From Myxococcota bacterium (GTDB lineage: Bacteria; Myxococcota_A; UBA9160; UBA4427), in contig JAQWRT010000018.1 of NCBI GenBank assembly GCA_029243605.1, positions 1 to 42,940 on the forward strand: 42,940 bases of DNA, written 5' to 3'. Every line of letters begins with the position of its first letter. The first letter of the stretch is position 1. Shown in pieces: positions 23,540 through 32,361 of the stretch. The notes beneath the pieces are model-generated. The model saw only the letters and a list, made by a program, of their open reading frames with translations, made no database searches and was not told the DNA's origin. The position numbers and the translations under genes are program-made.

Positions 23540-23564
23540 GAACCACCGGGTAGACCGTACACGA

Positions 23565-23597
23565 GCGGCGGCCTTTCGAGGCCGTCGCTTTTTTTTT
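23565..23597 (+). terminator. Rho-independent terminator of the cold-shock gene
   Basis: A 10-bp stem (23565-23574 with 23579-23588, one G-U pair), loop TTCG and a run of nine T (23589-23597). It is the clearest intrinsic terminator in the window and lies 25 bases after the stop codon. Confidence 0.92.
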
Positions 23598-23648
23598 GCG
23601 CCGTCGCTACCGCCGCCATTGCCACCGCCGCCGTGTCCCGGGCAGCGA

Positions 23649-24608
23649 TCAGGTCGTTGGCGCCTCGCCAAGCAGGGTTTCCCGGAAGAAGCCTTCGCTA
23701 TCGGCCAGCCCCTGGCGACGAGCGGCCCAGTGGCCGCCGATATGCGCGCCGACGTTGGCTGCGGCCTTGAAGCCGGCCAGGCGTTCGGCGGGTTCGTTGA
23801 GACTCTTGCGCTCGCCGTCCTCGAGTTCCACCCACATGTCACCCTGGGCATCGAGGGTGGTCGTGCGGCGCCCCAGGCGAATGGCCTGGGGAAGCCACGC
23901 CATGGGGTCGACGGAATCAAAGGAGTGGTGGCCGCCGGGGTAGGCGCGCACATCGATCTCCACGCCGTGGGGGCGCAATTCGTCGGCGAGGTCGGTGACG
24001 AAGCCCACCGGCGTGTAGTCGTCGTCGGCGCCGTGGAGCACCCGGATCGGGGCTCCGGTCCAGCGCTTTTCCTCGGGTCGAATATGGGCGGCGGGGTAGA
24101 CGGGAAGGTGGGCGGCGAAGCGCTCGCCGCCTGGGGCCAGGGCTTCGGCGATGGGCGACCACGCGGCGTAGAGCGCGACGGTGCCGCCCAGGCTCCAGCC
24201 CGAGACGCCCACCCGGTCGCCGTCGATGAGCGGGTGCTGGCCGAGCAGGGTCAGGGCCTGATAGGCATCGGCGAGAAGCATGGCGTGGGTGACGGCCATC
24301 TGATCTTCGACGATGCTCGCGACGCTGCGCGCGTCGAAGCTGTGCACTCGAAAAACCGCGATGCCGCTCTCGAGCCAGCGCACCATGTGCTCGTGGTGGT
24401 GGCCCCGCCATCCCAGGCTCCCGTGGCAGGCCACGACGCAGGGCATGGGCTCCCGGGCCGGTTGCTCGGGGACAAGCAGGCTGCCGTAGACCGGCTGGTC
24501 CGGGGTCTCGTCGAGCTTGCGGAGGATATGGTGAATCTCGAAGGGGTTCGCCGACGGGTAGGGGATCGCGCCGATGGGGGCGTGGGAAACGTCCGGGAGG
24601 GGTTGCAT
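23649..24608 (-). CDS. Dienelactone-hydrolase-like alpha/beta hydrolase
   Basis: A 319-residue alpha/beta hydrolase. The oxyanion strand reads CVVACHGSLGWRGHHHEH near 57-74. The nucleophile is Ser139 in SGWSLGG. The acid is in LHGADDDYTP (about 191-200), and the base is His227 or His228 in GGHHSFD. The layout resembles the dienelactone-hydrolase family, but with an N-terminal extension and a longer C-terminal part that ends in an ..EDGERKSLNEPAERL.. segment. No signal peptide is seen, so it is cytoplasmic. The start is ATG 24608 with AGGAG upstream. Substrate unknown. It diverges from the crotonase gene. Confidence 0.82.
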   Translation of the reverse strand: MQPLPDVSHAPIGAIPYPSANPFEIHHILRKLDETPDQPVYGSLLVPEQPAREPMPCVVACHGSLGWRGHHHEHMVRWLESGIAVFRVHSFDARSVASIVEDQMAVTHAMLLADAYQALTLLGQHPLIDGDRVGVSGWSLGGTVALYAAWSPIAEALAPGGERFAAHLPVYPAAHIRPEEKRWTGAPIRVLHGADDDYTPVGFVTDLADELRPHGVEIDVRAYPGGHHSFDSVDPMAWLPQAIRLGRRTTTLDAQGDMWVELEDGERKSLNEPAERLAGFKAAANVGAHIGGHWAARRQGLADSEGFFRETLLGEAPTT

Positions 24609-24859
24609 AAGGGCTCCTGAGTGGGCCGGCCGGACTCACGAACCAGGGGCCGACTGGGGACGAAGAGGGGTGGCGAGAACTCTACCCCGTTCTCGCTTTT
24701 CCTGGGCCTCCCACTCAAATGCGGGTCGGGAGGAGATTCGGCCGGGCGGCTGATATGCTCTGGAACCGCATCGAAATCAGCGACACGACCCAAGGCAGGC
24801 GCCGTGACACGCCTGACGATACGAACCCACGGTCGGGGACGCGTTCAAAGGAGAGAGAT

Positions 24860-25552
24860 ATGGCCGAAGTGCCCATGCAGTACACCCTGGAGGGGGCGGT
24901 CGCCGTGATTCGCCTCGACGATGGCAAGGCCAACGCGCTTTCCCACACCATGCTCGACGCGCTTCATGGCGCATTCGATCGGGCCGAGAAAGAGGGCGCC
25001 GGGGCGGTGGCCATGGTGGGCCGGCCGGGGCGCTTTTCTGCGGGTTTTGATCTCTCGGTCATGAGCCAGGGCCCGGACGCCGTGCGCGAGTTGGTCTTCA
25101 AGGGGGCTCTCCTCGCCCAGCGAATTTTCGAATCCCCGGTGCCGGTGGTGCTCGGCGTCACCGGCCACGCCCTGGCCATGGGAGCCGTGCTCTGCTTGGC
25201 CGCCGACGAACGCATCGGCAGCGACGGGGCCTATAAAATCGGCCTCAACGAGGTGGCCATCAAGATGACCCTGCCCGATTTTGCCCTGGTGCTGGCCGCC
25301 GATCGCCTGAGTCGCCGGCATCTCACCCGGGCCACCACGGCCGCCGAGATCTACTCTCCCACCGGCGCCGTGGAGTCGGGCTATTTTGATCGCGTGGTCG
25401 CCGACGGCGAGGCCGACACGGCCGCCCGGGCGCGCGCCGCCGAACTCGCCGAGGTTCTGCACGGGCGCTCTCATGACCTCACCAAGAAGGCCCTGCGCCG
25501 GGATGTCCACGCGCGCATGCGCGCGGCTGTCGAAGGCTTCACCGGGCTCTGA
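24860..25552 (+). CDS. Enoyl-CoA hydratase/isomerase family protein (crotonase)
   Basis: A 230-residue crotonase. The oxyanion hole is formed by GRFSAGFDLSVM (about 57-68) and by the second conserved block GHALAMGAVLCLAADERIG (about 102-120). The two Glu typical of hydratases are not clearly present: the second block reads HALAMGAVL and the third block NEVAIKMTLPDF. Isomerase, hydrolase or another crotonase activity is therefore as likely as hydration. The start is ATG 24860 with AAGGAGAGAG at 24848-24857. It lies 36 bases before ilvD on the same strand, so the two are probably cotranscribed. Confidence 0.85.
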   Translation: MAEVPMQYTLEGAVAVIRLDDGKANALSHTMLDALHGAFDRAEKEGAGAVAMVGRPGRFSAGFDLSVMSQGPDAVRELVFKGALLAQRIFESPVPVVLGVTGHALAMGAVLCLAADERIGSDGAYKIGLNEVAIKMTLPDFALVLAADRLSRRHLTRATTAAEIYSPTGAVESGYFDRVVADGEADTAARARAAELAEVLHGRSHDLTKKALRRDVHARMRAAVEGFTGL

Positions 25553-25588
25553 TCGGCCCCGAGTGGGGGCACAAAGGAAGGACGAGAG

Positions 25589-27475
25589 ATGACGAAACCC
25601 TACCGCAGTCGCACGACCACCCACGGCCGGAACATGGCCGGGGCCCGCTCACTCTGGCGCGCCACGGGCATGGACGACGACGATTTCGAAAAGCCCATCA
25701 TCGCCATCGCGAACAGCTTCACCGAGTTCGTGCCCGGCCATGTCCACCTGCATCCGGTGGGGCAGCAGGTCAAGCGGGTCATCGAGGAGGCGGGCGGCGT
25801 GGGGCGCGAGTTCAACACCATCGCGGTGGATGATGGCATCGCCATGGGTCACGCGGGCATGCTCTATTCCCTGCCCAGCCGAGACCTAATCGCCGACAGC
25901 GTGGAATATATGGTCAACGCCCATGTGGCGGATGGCCTGATCTGTATCTCGAATTGCGACAAGATCACCCCGGGCATGCTGATGGCCGCCCTGCGCTTGA
26001 ATGTGCCGACGGTTTTCGTTTCCGGTGGCCCCATGGAGGCGGGCAAGGCCGTGGGGACCCACGACAAGGCGGGCAACCCGCTCTCGTCCTCGGACAAGAT
26101 CGACCTTATCGATGCCATGATCCAGGCGGGCAACGACGACGTCTCCGACGATGTGGTCGACATCATCGAGCGTTCGGCCTGTCCCACCTGCGGGTCGTGT
26201 TCGGGCATGTTCACCGCCAACAGTATGAACTGCCTGACCGAGGCCATTGGCCTCTCTCTGCCCGGCAACGGGACCCTGCTCGCCACCCACGCCCTGCGCT
26301 GGGAACTCTTCGAACAGGCCGGCAAGACGATCGTCGACCTTTGCCGGCGCCATTACGTCGAGGGCGACGATTCGGTTCTTCCGCGCAGCGTGGCGACTTT
26401 CGAGGCCTTCGAAAACGCCATGACCGTGGATGTCGCCATGGGGGGGTCGACGAATACCGTGCTTCACCTGCTGGCCGCGGCCCACGAGGCCGGCGTGGCT
26501 TTCAGCATGAGCGACATCGATCGCATCTCGCGGCAGACGCCGTGCATCTGCAAGGTGGCGCCCTCGTCCCACGATCACGTCGAGGATGTGGGCCATGCCG
26601 GAGGCATCTTTACGATTCTGGGTTCCCTCGAACGCGCGGGCAAGCTCAACCTCGACGTGCCCACGGTGCACTCCGCCAGCCTCGGTGAGGCCATTGAGCG
26701 CGAGGATATTCGCCTCCCGGGGGCGACGGAATGGGCCCGCCAGCGGGCGCTCTCGGCGCCCGGCGGCGTGCGGACCACCGTGGCCTTCTCCCAGGACAAA
26801 TATTTCGAGGCGCCGGATGACGACGGCGAGGCGGGGTGCATTCGCGAAACGTCCCATGCCCACACCGCCGACGGCGGTCTGGCGGTGCTCTACGGCAACC
26901 TCGCCGAGGCCGGTTGCATCGTGAAGACGGCGGGCGTGGACGAATCGGTTTGGGTCTTCGAGGGGCCGGTCAAGATCTACGAATCCCAGGAGGCGGCCTG
27001 CGACGCGATCCTGACCGACAAGGTGGAGGCCGGCGACGTCGTCGTGATCCGCTACGAGGGGCCGCGGGGCGGGCCGGGCATGCAGGAGATGCTCTATCCC
27101 ACCAGCTACCTCAAGTCGAAGAAGCTGGGCAAGGCGTGTGCGCTCATCACCGACGGGCGTTTCAGCGGCGGCACATCCGGGCTCTCCATCGGCCATGTCT
27201 CCCCCGAAGCTGCCGAGGGGGGCACCATCGGCCTGGTGGAGACCGGGGATCGCATTCGCATCAATATCCCCGAGCGGAGCATCGAGTTGGTGGTTTCCGA
27301 GGCCGAACTCGCCGATCGCCGGGCGCGCATAGAGGCCAAGGGCGAGGCGGCCTGGTCGCCCGAAGGGCGGGATCGACAGGTTTCCGAGGCCCTGCGCGTC
27401 TACGCGCTCTTGGCCACCGACGCCGCACGCGGTGCGGTCCGGGATCTGACCGGTCTCTACCGCCGGAAGGGCTGA
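25589..27475 (+). CDS. ilvD: Dihydroxy-acid dehydratase
   Basis: A 628-residue IlvD, close to the about 616 residues of the E. coli enzyme. It dehydrates 2,3-dihydroxy-3-methylbutanoate and its isoleucine counterpart in branched-chain amino-acid synthesis. The iron-sulfur cysteines are Cys123 ([11 protein letters not shown]) and Cys198/201/204 ([16 protein letters not shown]). The first cluster region reads [14 protein letters not shown] as in the E. coli oxygen-sensitive type. The end block has [19 protein letters not shown] near 523. The start is ATG 25589, with AAGGAAGGA upstream. Other ilv genes are not in the window. It follows the crotonase gene. Confidence 0.95.
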   Translation: MTKPYRSRTTTHGRNMAGARSLWRATGMDDDDFEKPIIAIANSFTEFVPGHVHLHPVGQQVKRVIEEAGGVGREFNTIAVDDGIAMGHAGMLYSLPSRDLIADSVEYMVNAHVADGLICISNCDKITPGMLMAALRLNVPTVFVSGGPMEAGKAVGTHDKAGNPLSSSDKIDLIDAMIQAGNDDVSDDVVDIIERSACPTCGSCSGMFTANSMNCLTEAIGLSLPGNGTLLATHALRWELFEQAGKTIVDLCRRHYVEGDDSVLPRSVATFEAFENAMTVDVAMGGSTNTVLHLLAAAHEAGVAFSMSDIDRISRQTPCICKVAPSSHDHVEDVGHAGGIFTILGSLERAGKLNLDVPTVHSASLGEAIEREDIRLPGATEWARQRALSAPGGVRTTVAFSQDKYFEAPDDDGEAGCIRETSHAHTADGGLAVLYGNLAEAGCIVKTAGVDESVWVFEGPVKIYESQEAACDAILTDKVEAGDVVVIRYEGPRGGPGMQEMLYPTSYLKSKKLGKACALITDGRFSGGTSGLSIGHVSPEAAEGGTIGLVETGDRIRINIPERSIELVVSEAELADRRARIEAKGEAAWSPEGRDRQVSEALRVYALLATDAARGAVRDLTGLYRRKG

Positions 27476-27499
27476 GCCTGCCCCGGGCCCGGATCAAGT

Positions 27500-28468
27500 T
27501 CAGCGCGAAGAGGTGAGCTCGCGCTGGGAGAAGTCCCGGTCCCGGAGGCCGGGGTTGGCCTCGAAGCGTTGGATGTCCAGGCTTGAGAAGTGGTTGCTGC
27601 GCAACTGGGTCATGCGCGCGCGCCGGGCGATCCAGACGACCTTGGGCGCCGGGCCTTCGGCCTCGCCCTCCTCGTCTTGTTGCGCGCTCTCGGGGCTCGG
27701 GGCCTCGAAGCTCTCAAGGGAATTGGGATCGGCATCGAGCTGCTTGATCAGCACGCGTTTATTGTCCCAGTAGAGCGTTTGCAGCGGCACGAAATGCTCC
27801 TTTTCCAGGCTGATCACGATCTTTGAGTATTGGGATTCGGTCTCCGGGTGCGGGATCACCGTGACCACGTAGGTCTCGATCTCGCCGACCTGGGCGTCGG
27901 CCAGCCGGAAGTGGCGACCGTCCTCGAATTCTGGAGGCACCACGTCCTCGAAGGAGAAGTCTGTGCCCGCGAGGCTTTCTCCGCGAACGTTCACTCGGCG
28001 CACCTTGCGCGAACTCGGCCGGTAGACGAACTGGTCATCGGGCCCCTTGGCCTTGTTGATGACGAGGTAGCCGAGGTGGCGGACATCCGGGGGGCCGAAA
28101 TACTTGGCGATAGTCTTCGAGAGCACCCGCTTGCTTCGCTCGCGAAAGTTCATGTAGCGGAGGTTTAACTCGACTCGGGAGAAGTGCCCGGCGCCGTCCC
28201 CTGAGACGACCTCAAACTCCTGGTCGTAGGCGTCGAAGCGGTTGTCGAGAACGCGCTGGTAGAGATCGTCCCCCGAGAGTCCGTCGGGGGAGGGGATGTC
28301 CTGGGCGGGCAGGAAGTCGGCTTCGCTTCCGCCCGAGGAGTCGGGCTCGGCGGCGGACGCGGCGGGGGCCAGAAGGACAGAAGCGAGCCCGGTGAAAGCG
28401 AGAAGGAAAGGGGCCAGGCCCATGCGACCGTAGTCTCGACCCCGCTGCCGCTGCCCCGCGATTCCCAC
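27500..28468 (-). CDS. Outer-membrane lipoprotein-sorting protein (LolA-like, PF17131 type)
   Basis: A 322-residue exported protein. The signal peptide lies at about 16-40 (start either TTG/ATG 28468 or ATG 28423), with the mature end beginning near AEPDS. DLYQRVLDNRFDAYDQEFEVV and SKRVLSKTIAKYFGPPDVRHLGYLVI match the LolA-like beta-sheet domain. Further strands YRPSSRKVRRV and GTDFSFEDV follow. An acidic insert near 255-270 and a basic C-terminus complete it. These proteins are periplasmic and often sit beside RND transporters; no RND gene is here. The PilZ gene lies 108 bases upstream on the same strand. Confidence 0.8.
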   Translation of the reverse strand: MGIAGQRQRGRDYGRMGLAPFLLAFTGLASVLLAPAASAAEPDSSGGSEADFLPAQDIPSPDGLSGDDLYQRVLDNRFDAYDQEFEVVSGDGAGHFSRVELNLRYMNFRERSKRVLSKTIAKYFGPPDVRHLGYLVINKAKGPDDQFVYRPSSRKVRRVNVRGESLAGTDFSFEDVVPPEFEDGRHFRLADAQVGEIETYVVTVIPHPETESQYSKIVISLEKEHFVPLQTLYWDNKRVLIKQLDADPNSLESFEAPSPESAQQDEEGEAEGPAPKVVWIARRARMTQLRSNHFSSLDIQRFEANPGLRDRDFSQRELTSSR

Positions 28469-28576
28469 GCTGATCCCCTTGCTCGCCCGGGTACTCGGGC
28501 GTGTCCAAGTATAGGCGGAATAGGATGCGAGGCGGTTGGGCTGCGGTCGCCGTTTTCCGACGAGCGCTCCGGGGCC

Positions 28577-28993
28577 TCAGTCGGCGGGGCCTTTCTCCTG
28601 GATCGTTTCTTCGACGTAGCGCTCGAAGAGGTCGTAGTTCTTGCGCGAACCGCTGACAAATTCGACCCCGAAGCCCGGATGGCGAGGGTCCCGGTCCGAC
28701 GGCAGTTTCGCTCGCGACCAGCAAACGCGTCCGAGGGTCGAAACCTCGTGGCCCGAGGGCAGGTCGATTTCGATCAGGAGTTGTTGACCCTCGAGGATCG
28801 GCTCCAGGGTCATCACGAAAGCGCCGCTGCGCGAGACGTTTTCGCAGGTCTCGGTGGAGGCCCGGAAATAGGCCTTGCCCGTGTCGGGGTCGGTCTGGGG
28901 CGAAACCGTCGAGATGCGCGCGGGGAGCGCAACCGCGGCGCGTGCGTGCTGGCGACGCTTGGGCTCCGTTCCCTGGGGGCTTCCCTCGGTCAT
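28577..28993 (-). CDS. PilZ-domain protein
   Basis: A 138-residue, single-domain cyclic-di-GMP-binding protein. The binding motifs are RxxxR at Arg14-Arg18 (RRQHARAAV) and N-x-S-x-x-G at Asn52-Gly57 (NVSRSG). Later strands include GQQLLIEIDLPSG and GRVCWSR, with an acidic end. The domain senses c-di-GMP and changes a partner's activity, often in motility or EPS control, which could be relevant to the EPS locus upstream. The start is ATG 28993 with AGGAG nine bases upstream; the frame is open to 29134 without support. Confidence 0.88.
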   Translation of the reverse strand: MTEGSPQGTEPKRRQHARAAVALPARISTVSPQTDPDTGKAYFRASTETCENVSRSGAFVMTLEPILEGQQLLIEIDLPSGHEVSTLGRVCWSRAKLPSDRDPRHPGFGVEFVSGSRKNYDLFERYVEETIQEKGPAD

Positions 28994-29180
28994 GGCTACT
29001 CCTCGCTCTCCAGTGGTGGGCTCCGCTTGGAGCACGGAAACCGGCCTCGGGTGAGAGGGTGAGGGGGTGAGTGTATGCAGGATGGGTGCGGCGCGACAGG
29101 TCGTCGCGATCTCCCCAGGCGTCCTGGTCCGCACGAATTCCGCACCCGTTCGTAGGGAAAAGGATACACCCCAGGATCCT

Positions 29181-29205
29181 GATCCCCAAGAAGTTTCTTG
29201 GGATC
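29181..29205 (-). terminator. Hairpin after the recombinase-like gene
   Basis: GATCCCCAAG (29181-29190) and CTTGGGATC (29197-29205) pair with one bulged C around a six-base loop. It lies 17 bases downstream of the minus-strand recombinase-like stop. There is no strong T-run, though a TCCTTTTCC follows about 30 bases further on. It is a probable terminator. Confidence 0.45.
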
Positions 29206-29221
29206 GGGAACGGTGGGGAAT

Positions 29222-30298
29222 CTAGAGGCTGGGCCGGGCGCGGTAGGGGAAGTGAATCCGGGCCGCGGTCTGCTCGTCTTCCTGCTCGGCGTCGGGATCC
29301 GAACCGTAGAGCGGGGAGGCCGAGGACTGGGCGGTTTGGCGATCCGCCGGACGACGCTTTCGTTTGCTCGTATCGCCCCCGAGCAGCCCGCTGCGTGCGA
29401 GGTCGTTGGGGGCAAAGGGTGTCACGCCGGCCTGCTCCGACCGGAGCTCGCAGAGCTCGCGCATCTGCGCAGCGGTCATCCGCTTGACGTTGACTTCGGC
29501 CGAGCGCGCGGTGGGGCAGAAGAGGGGTCCGGCATCGCGCCCACGGGCCGCGAGCCAGTCCTCGAGGGCGATCAACTGGTCGTTGGGAAGCGGGATATGC
29601 CGGGCGCGCTTGGCGCCCGGGGCCTTGAACTTAACGCTCACCCGGCCGCTTTTGGCGTCGAAATGCATGTTGTCGAGGTTCAGGTTGACGAGGTCGACGG
29701 TGCGCAACCCGCCCGCGAAGGCGAGGCCGATCATCAGGGCGTCTCGCGGGCCCTGGCAGGTCGAATCCATCAAGCTGGCGGCGATCAGGGCCCGAACTTC
29801 ACCCTCACCGACCTGGCGCTGCTGGGCGCTCTTGGAGCGAGCCGCCGGATTGTCGGTTTCGGGCTCGCTCTCCTCCATGAAGCCCAGGCGCTTGCACTCC
29901 TCGGCGATCTTCTTGAGGCAGTTGTTCATGCGCTGGATCTGTTTGGGTGCGTAGCGGTCGGCGACCTGCTGAAATTTCCGCGTGTCGTCGTGGCGGCAGA
30001 GCAGGGCCTCGATCCGACTGGGCGAGCCGGGCTCCCGGACGATGGAGAGCGTCAGGGCGGCGTGGTAGCCGCGCACCTGCTGCCACGGAAAGTCCTGGCC
30101 AGCGCAGACGCCACCGCTGATCACCGCGGCCAGAATGTCGAGGGCCTCCTCGGCGAGGCGCCGAGGGTCGCCGGCCTTGAAGGTCTCAAGACAGCCTTCG
30201 AATGCCTGGCGGCCGCGAGCGATTTCTTCGGGGGTCAGACAAAAATCGGCCGACTCGCTGGAGTCAGCCTGACTGGGGGGTCGTAGATCGGCGGACAA
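29222..30298 (-). CDS. Tyrosine-recombinase-like protein lacking most catalytic residues
   Basis: A 358-residue protein with a tyrosine-recombinase catalytic-domain pattern. Box I reads FAGGLRTVDLVNL with Arg199, and a beta-hairpin has KFKAPGAKRARHIPLP near 224. The box II region reads TPFAPNDLARSGL. In active enzymes that box is HxLR; here the His is Asn298 and the Arg is Ala301. The later H/W and the LGH..T..Y block are absent and replaced by a charged tail (about 308-358). The N-terminal 150 residues are unlike a standard core-binding domain. It is probably not a working recombinase, but it may still bind DNA. The start is TTG 30298 with GGAGGG eight bases upstream. It faces away from an orphan gene. 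Confidence 0.7.
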   Translation of the reverse strand: MSADLRPPSQADSSESADFCLTPEEIARGRQAFEGCLETFKAGDPRRLAEEALDILAAVISGGVCAGQDFPWQQVRGYHAALTLSIVREPGSPSRIEALLCRHDDTRKFQQVADRYAPKQIQRMNNCLKKIAEECKRLGFMEESEPETDNPAARSKSAQQRQVGEGEVRALIAASLMDSTCQGPRDALMIGLAFAGGLRTVDLVNLNLDNMHFDAKSGRVSVKFKAPGAKRARHIPLPNDQLIALEDWLAARGRDAGPLFCPTARSAEVNVKRMTAAQMRELCELRSEQAGVTPFAPNDLARSGLLGGDTSKRKRRPADRQTAQSSASPLYGSDPDAEQEDEQTAARIHFPYRARPSL

Positions 30299-30654
30299 AC
30301 TGCTTTCCCTCCGGGGTGGGAGTGATTATTCGATGATTAGATACTAGAACAAAATGGATTCGAGTGCCCTAGTCTAGCGGATGTGGCGGAGTGCGCGTGG
30401 GAGCTGATTGAGAGGCACTTAAGACCTTGAAAACAGAAGGAAAAGTTCATTTTTCGAGCTCTAATCTTTTTCGCTCCGATGCGACTCTTTGTCCCCGGAT
30501 TCCGCAGTCTGGTGCCGTGGTTTTTTTAAAAAAGGCGTTGGTTCCGCCTCTTCGCCCTTGGACTGTTCCTGAGGACTCGGAGGACCGGCTGGAAGGCACT
30601 ATGTTTGGGGCGATCGTCCAGGGGGGACGGTGAGAGAGAGGGATTTTCGCGCGT
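30299..30654. other. Divergent intergenic region
   Basis: 356 bases between the recombinase-like gene (minus) and the orphan gene (plus). It is AT-richer than its flanks near 30320-30530 and contains a perfect TTTTTTAAAAAA at 30522-30533. A 68-codon frame at 30427-30633 has no ribosome-binding site or family match and is not called. No attachment-site-like direct repeat was visible. Confidence 0.5.
30325..30352 (-). promoter_or_regulatory. Possible promoter of the recombinase-like gene
   Basis: On the minus strand, TTGTTC (30347-30352) and AATAAT (30325-30330) are separated by 16 bases. The -10 matches five of six positions and the -35 three of six. The TTG start is 26 bases downstream, with GGAGGG between. 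This is a weak but well-placed pair. Confidence 0.3.
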
Positions 30655-31428
30655 ATGGAGTTCATCGAGGGCTTCGCATGGCCGGTTCCCAGGGCCCTAG
30701 CGGGAGCCGTTTCGGCGTGCCGCTTCGAGCAGGGCGATGTCCTCTACAGCGAGTCCGGGGCCTACGGGGCCTGGGCCGGGGGGCGTGAGGGCCTCGGCTT
30801 CGCCGTCCAGGTCCTCGACCCGCCGAAATCTGCCCGGGCCCTGGCTCCGGGAAGCGAGGGCAACCGGTTCGAGGCGAACTGGAATTCGTCGGTTGAGATC
30901 GAGCTGACCGAGTTCGAGCCGGATCGGGTGGAGCGCAGGGTGACCACCCAGGGCCGCCTTTTCTGTTGCCTCTGGCGGGGCGATCAGGCCGAGCTTGAGG
31001 CTCGGGGCGAGGCGCCCGAGCCGCCCCTGTCTCAGCGTGAACTCCATCGACGGCTCGACGAGGTACTCCCCGCCGCGCTCGCCCGCTTGAGGAGAGGCCG
31101 GGCAAAGGGGGCACGCGGTCCCGCGAGCCTCTACCTGGCGGCGGTGGACGATGCGAACGAAGCCGCCCGGAGCAAGGCGAAAGCCGTCCAGGCCGTCCTC
31201 GAAGCCCAGTTCTCGCTGAAGGTCGAGCGCTTCTCTCCCGGCCTCGCCGGTCTTGGCGGGGCCGAGGCCTTTCACCCCGCGCTCTGGGTCCAGGCGCTCC
31301 TGGTTCCCGGCCAGGCGCCGGAAGCCATCGAGGAGCGCTTGCGCGGGCTGCTCTATGGCGGCGCTTCCGAGTCGGGTCGTTTCTCCCTGGCGCGCCACGG
31401 GCTACTCAGCGAGTGCCCGGCGCGCTGA
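30655..31428 (+). CDS. Protein of unknown function, divergent from the recombinase-like gene
   Basis: I do not recognise this 257-residue protein. It is soluble, with no signal peptide or membrane segment. The N-terminal half is beta-rich (FEQGDVLYSESGAYGAW, EGLGFAVQVLDPPK, VERRVTTQGRLFCCLW). The C-terminal half looks like two alpha/beta repeats, ELHRRLDEVLPAALARLRRG then ASLYLAAVDDANEAAR, with QAVLEAQFSLKVERFSPG and VQALLVPGQAPEAIEERLR later. Codon use is typical of the window, with strong G/C in third positions, so it is very likely coding. The start is ATG 30655; GAGAGAGGG lies about 12 bases upstream. No function is proposed. Confidence 0.65.
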   Translation: MEFIEGFAWPVPRALAGAVSACRFEQGDVLYSESGAYGAWAGGREGLGFAVQVLDPPKSARALAPGSEGNRFEANWNSSVEIELTEFEPDRVERRVTTQGRLFCCLWRGDQAELEARGEAPEPPLSQRELHRRLDEVLPAALARLRRGRAKGARGPASLYLAAVDDANEAARSKAKAVQAVLEAQFSLKVERFSPGLAGLGGAEAFHPALWVQALLVPGQAPEAIEERLRGLLYGGASESGRFSLARHGLLSECPAR

Positions 31429-31464
31429 GTCCCAGGCGCCGGCCCCGGTGGGCTTCGGACGCGA

Positions 31465-32259
31465 CTACTCGACGTTCACCGTCGCCTCTTCGATCACCAG
31501 GCGTTGCTTGGTGCGGCCGCCCCGGCTGCCCTGATCCTCGAGAGCCTTCAGGGTCTCCCGGCCGTCGACGACTTCGCCAAAGATGGTGTGCTTGCCGTTG
31601 AGGTGAGGGGTGGGGACGAAGGTCAGGAAAAACTGGCTGCCGTCGGTTCCGGGGCCGGAGTTGGCCATGCTCAGCAGGCCGGGCCGATCGTGGCGGACGG
31701 CCGAGTCAAATTCGCCCGCATACTTGTAGCCCGGTCCGCCGCGTCCCATGCCGTCGGGGTCGCCGCCCTGGGCCATAAAGCCGGGAATCACGCGGTGAAA
31801 GATCACGTCGTCGTAGAAACCCAGGCGGGTGAGGTAGACGGTGCTGCTCACATGCATCGGGGCCGTCTCGGGCATCAGCTTGACCTTGATGGGCCCGACA
31901 TTGGTGTTGAGGTGCCAGTAATAGGTCTTGCCGCTGTCGAATTCGACCTTGGGCGGCATAGGGAGAGCACTCTTCCAGCGGGGCTGGCTCTTGTCGATGG
32001 AGGATTCTGCGATGAAGGCGTCGAGGGCGTCGATGGCCACGTCATCTCCTTGGAAAGAGGGAAGGGGGTTGGCGGCGCTTGTCGGCGGCTCCGGCGAGGG
32101 AATCGCCGGGGGCTTGGCCGGAGCCGGGGCCTTGGCCGCCGGGGTGCTCTTGGCCGCTTCCTGGGCGGGGGTCGCATTCCCGTCCGAGCAGGCTCCGAGA
32201 CACAGGGTGCCGGCCAGGATTACGGGGAGAAGGAGTTTCTGGGTCGTTCGTCCGATCAT
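31465..32259 (-). CDS. Cyclophilin-type peptidyl-prolyl isomerase, lipoprotein
   Basis: A 264-residue lipoprotein with a lipobox LGAC at Cys24, a Pro/Ala-rich linker (about 30-70), then a cyclophilin domain from about 108. Conserved segments are VIFHRVIPGFMAQGGDPDG, with the catalytic Arg in FHR, and SMANSGPGTDGSQFFLTF, then PHLNGKHTIFGEVVDG. The family speeds proline cis/trans isomerisation, here probably in the periplasm at a membrane. The start is ATG 32259 with GGAGAG upstream; the frame is open to 32316. It lies downstream of, and in line with, the uracil-DNA glycosylase gene, about 100 bases away. Confidence 0.9.
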   Translation of the reverse strand: MIGRTTQKLLLPVILAGTLCLGACSDGNATPAQEAAKSTPAAKAPAPAKPPAIPSPEPPTSAANPLPSFQGDDVAIDALDAFIAESSIDKSQPRWKSALPMPPKVEFDSGKTYYWHLNTNVGPIKVKLMPETAPMHVSSTVYLTRLGFYDDVIFHRVIPGFMAQGGDPDGMGRGGPGYKYAGEFDSAVRHDRPGLLSMANSGPGTDGSQFFLTFVPTPHLNGKHTIFGEVVDGRETLKALEDQGSRGGRTKQRLVIEEATVNVE

Positions 32260-32361
32260 CGAGTCTCTCCTTGCTTGGATTCGGCGGCCAAGGGTAACGC
32301 TCGCTCGGGGCTTCACCAGAGGCCGTCGGGCCTTTTCGCCGCTGGGGAGGCGGTGGGGCGA

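Noticed and set aside
29222..30298. Active integrase marking a genomic island
   Set aside because: Catalytic His, Arg and Tyr positions are missing, no tRNA or direct-repeat attachment site is visible, and flanking genes look like ordinary chromosome.
30427..30633. 68-codon frame in the divergent gap
   Set aside because: No ribosome-binding site, no motif, and it runs across the T6A6 tract.
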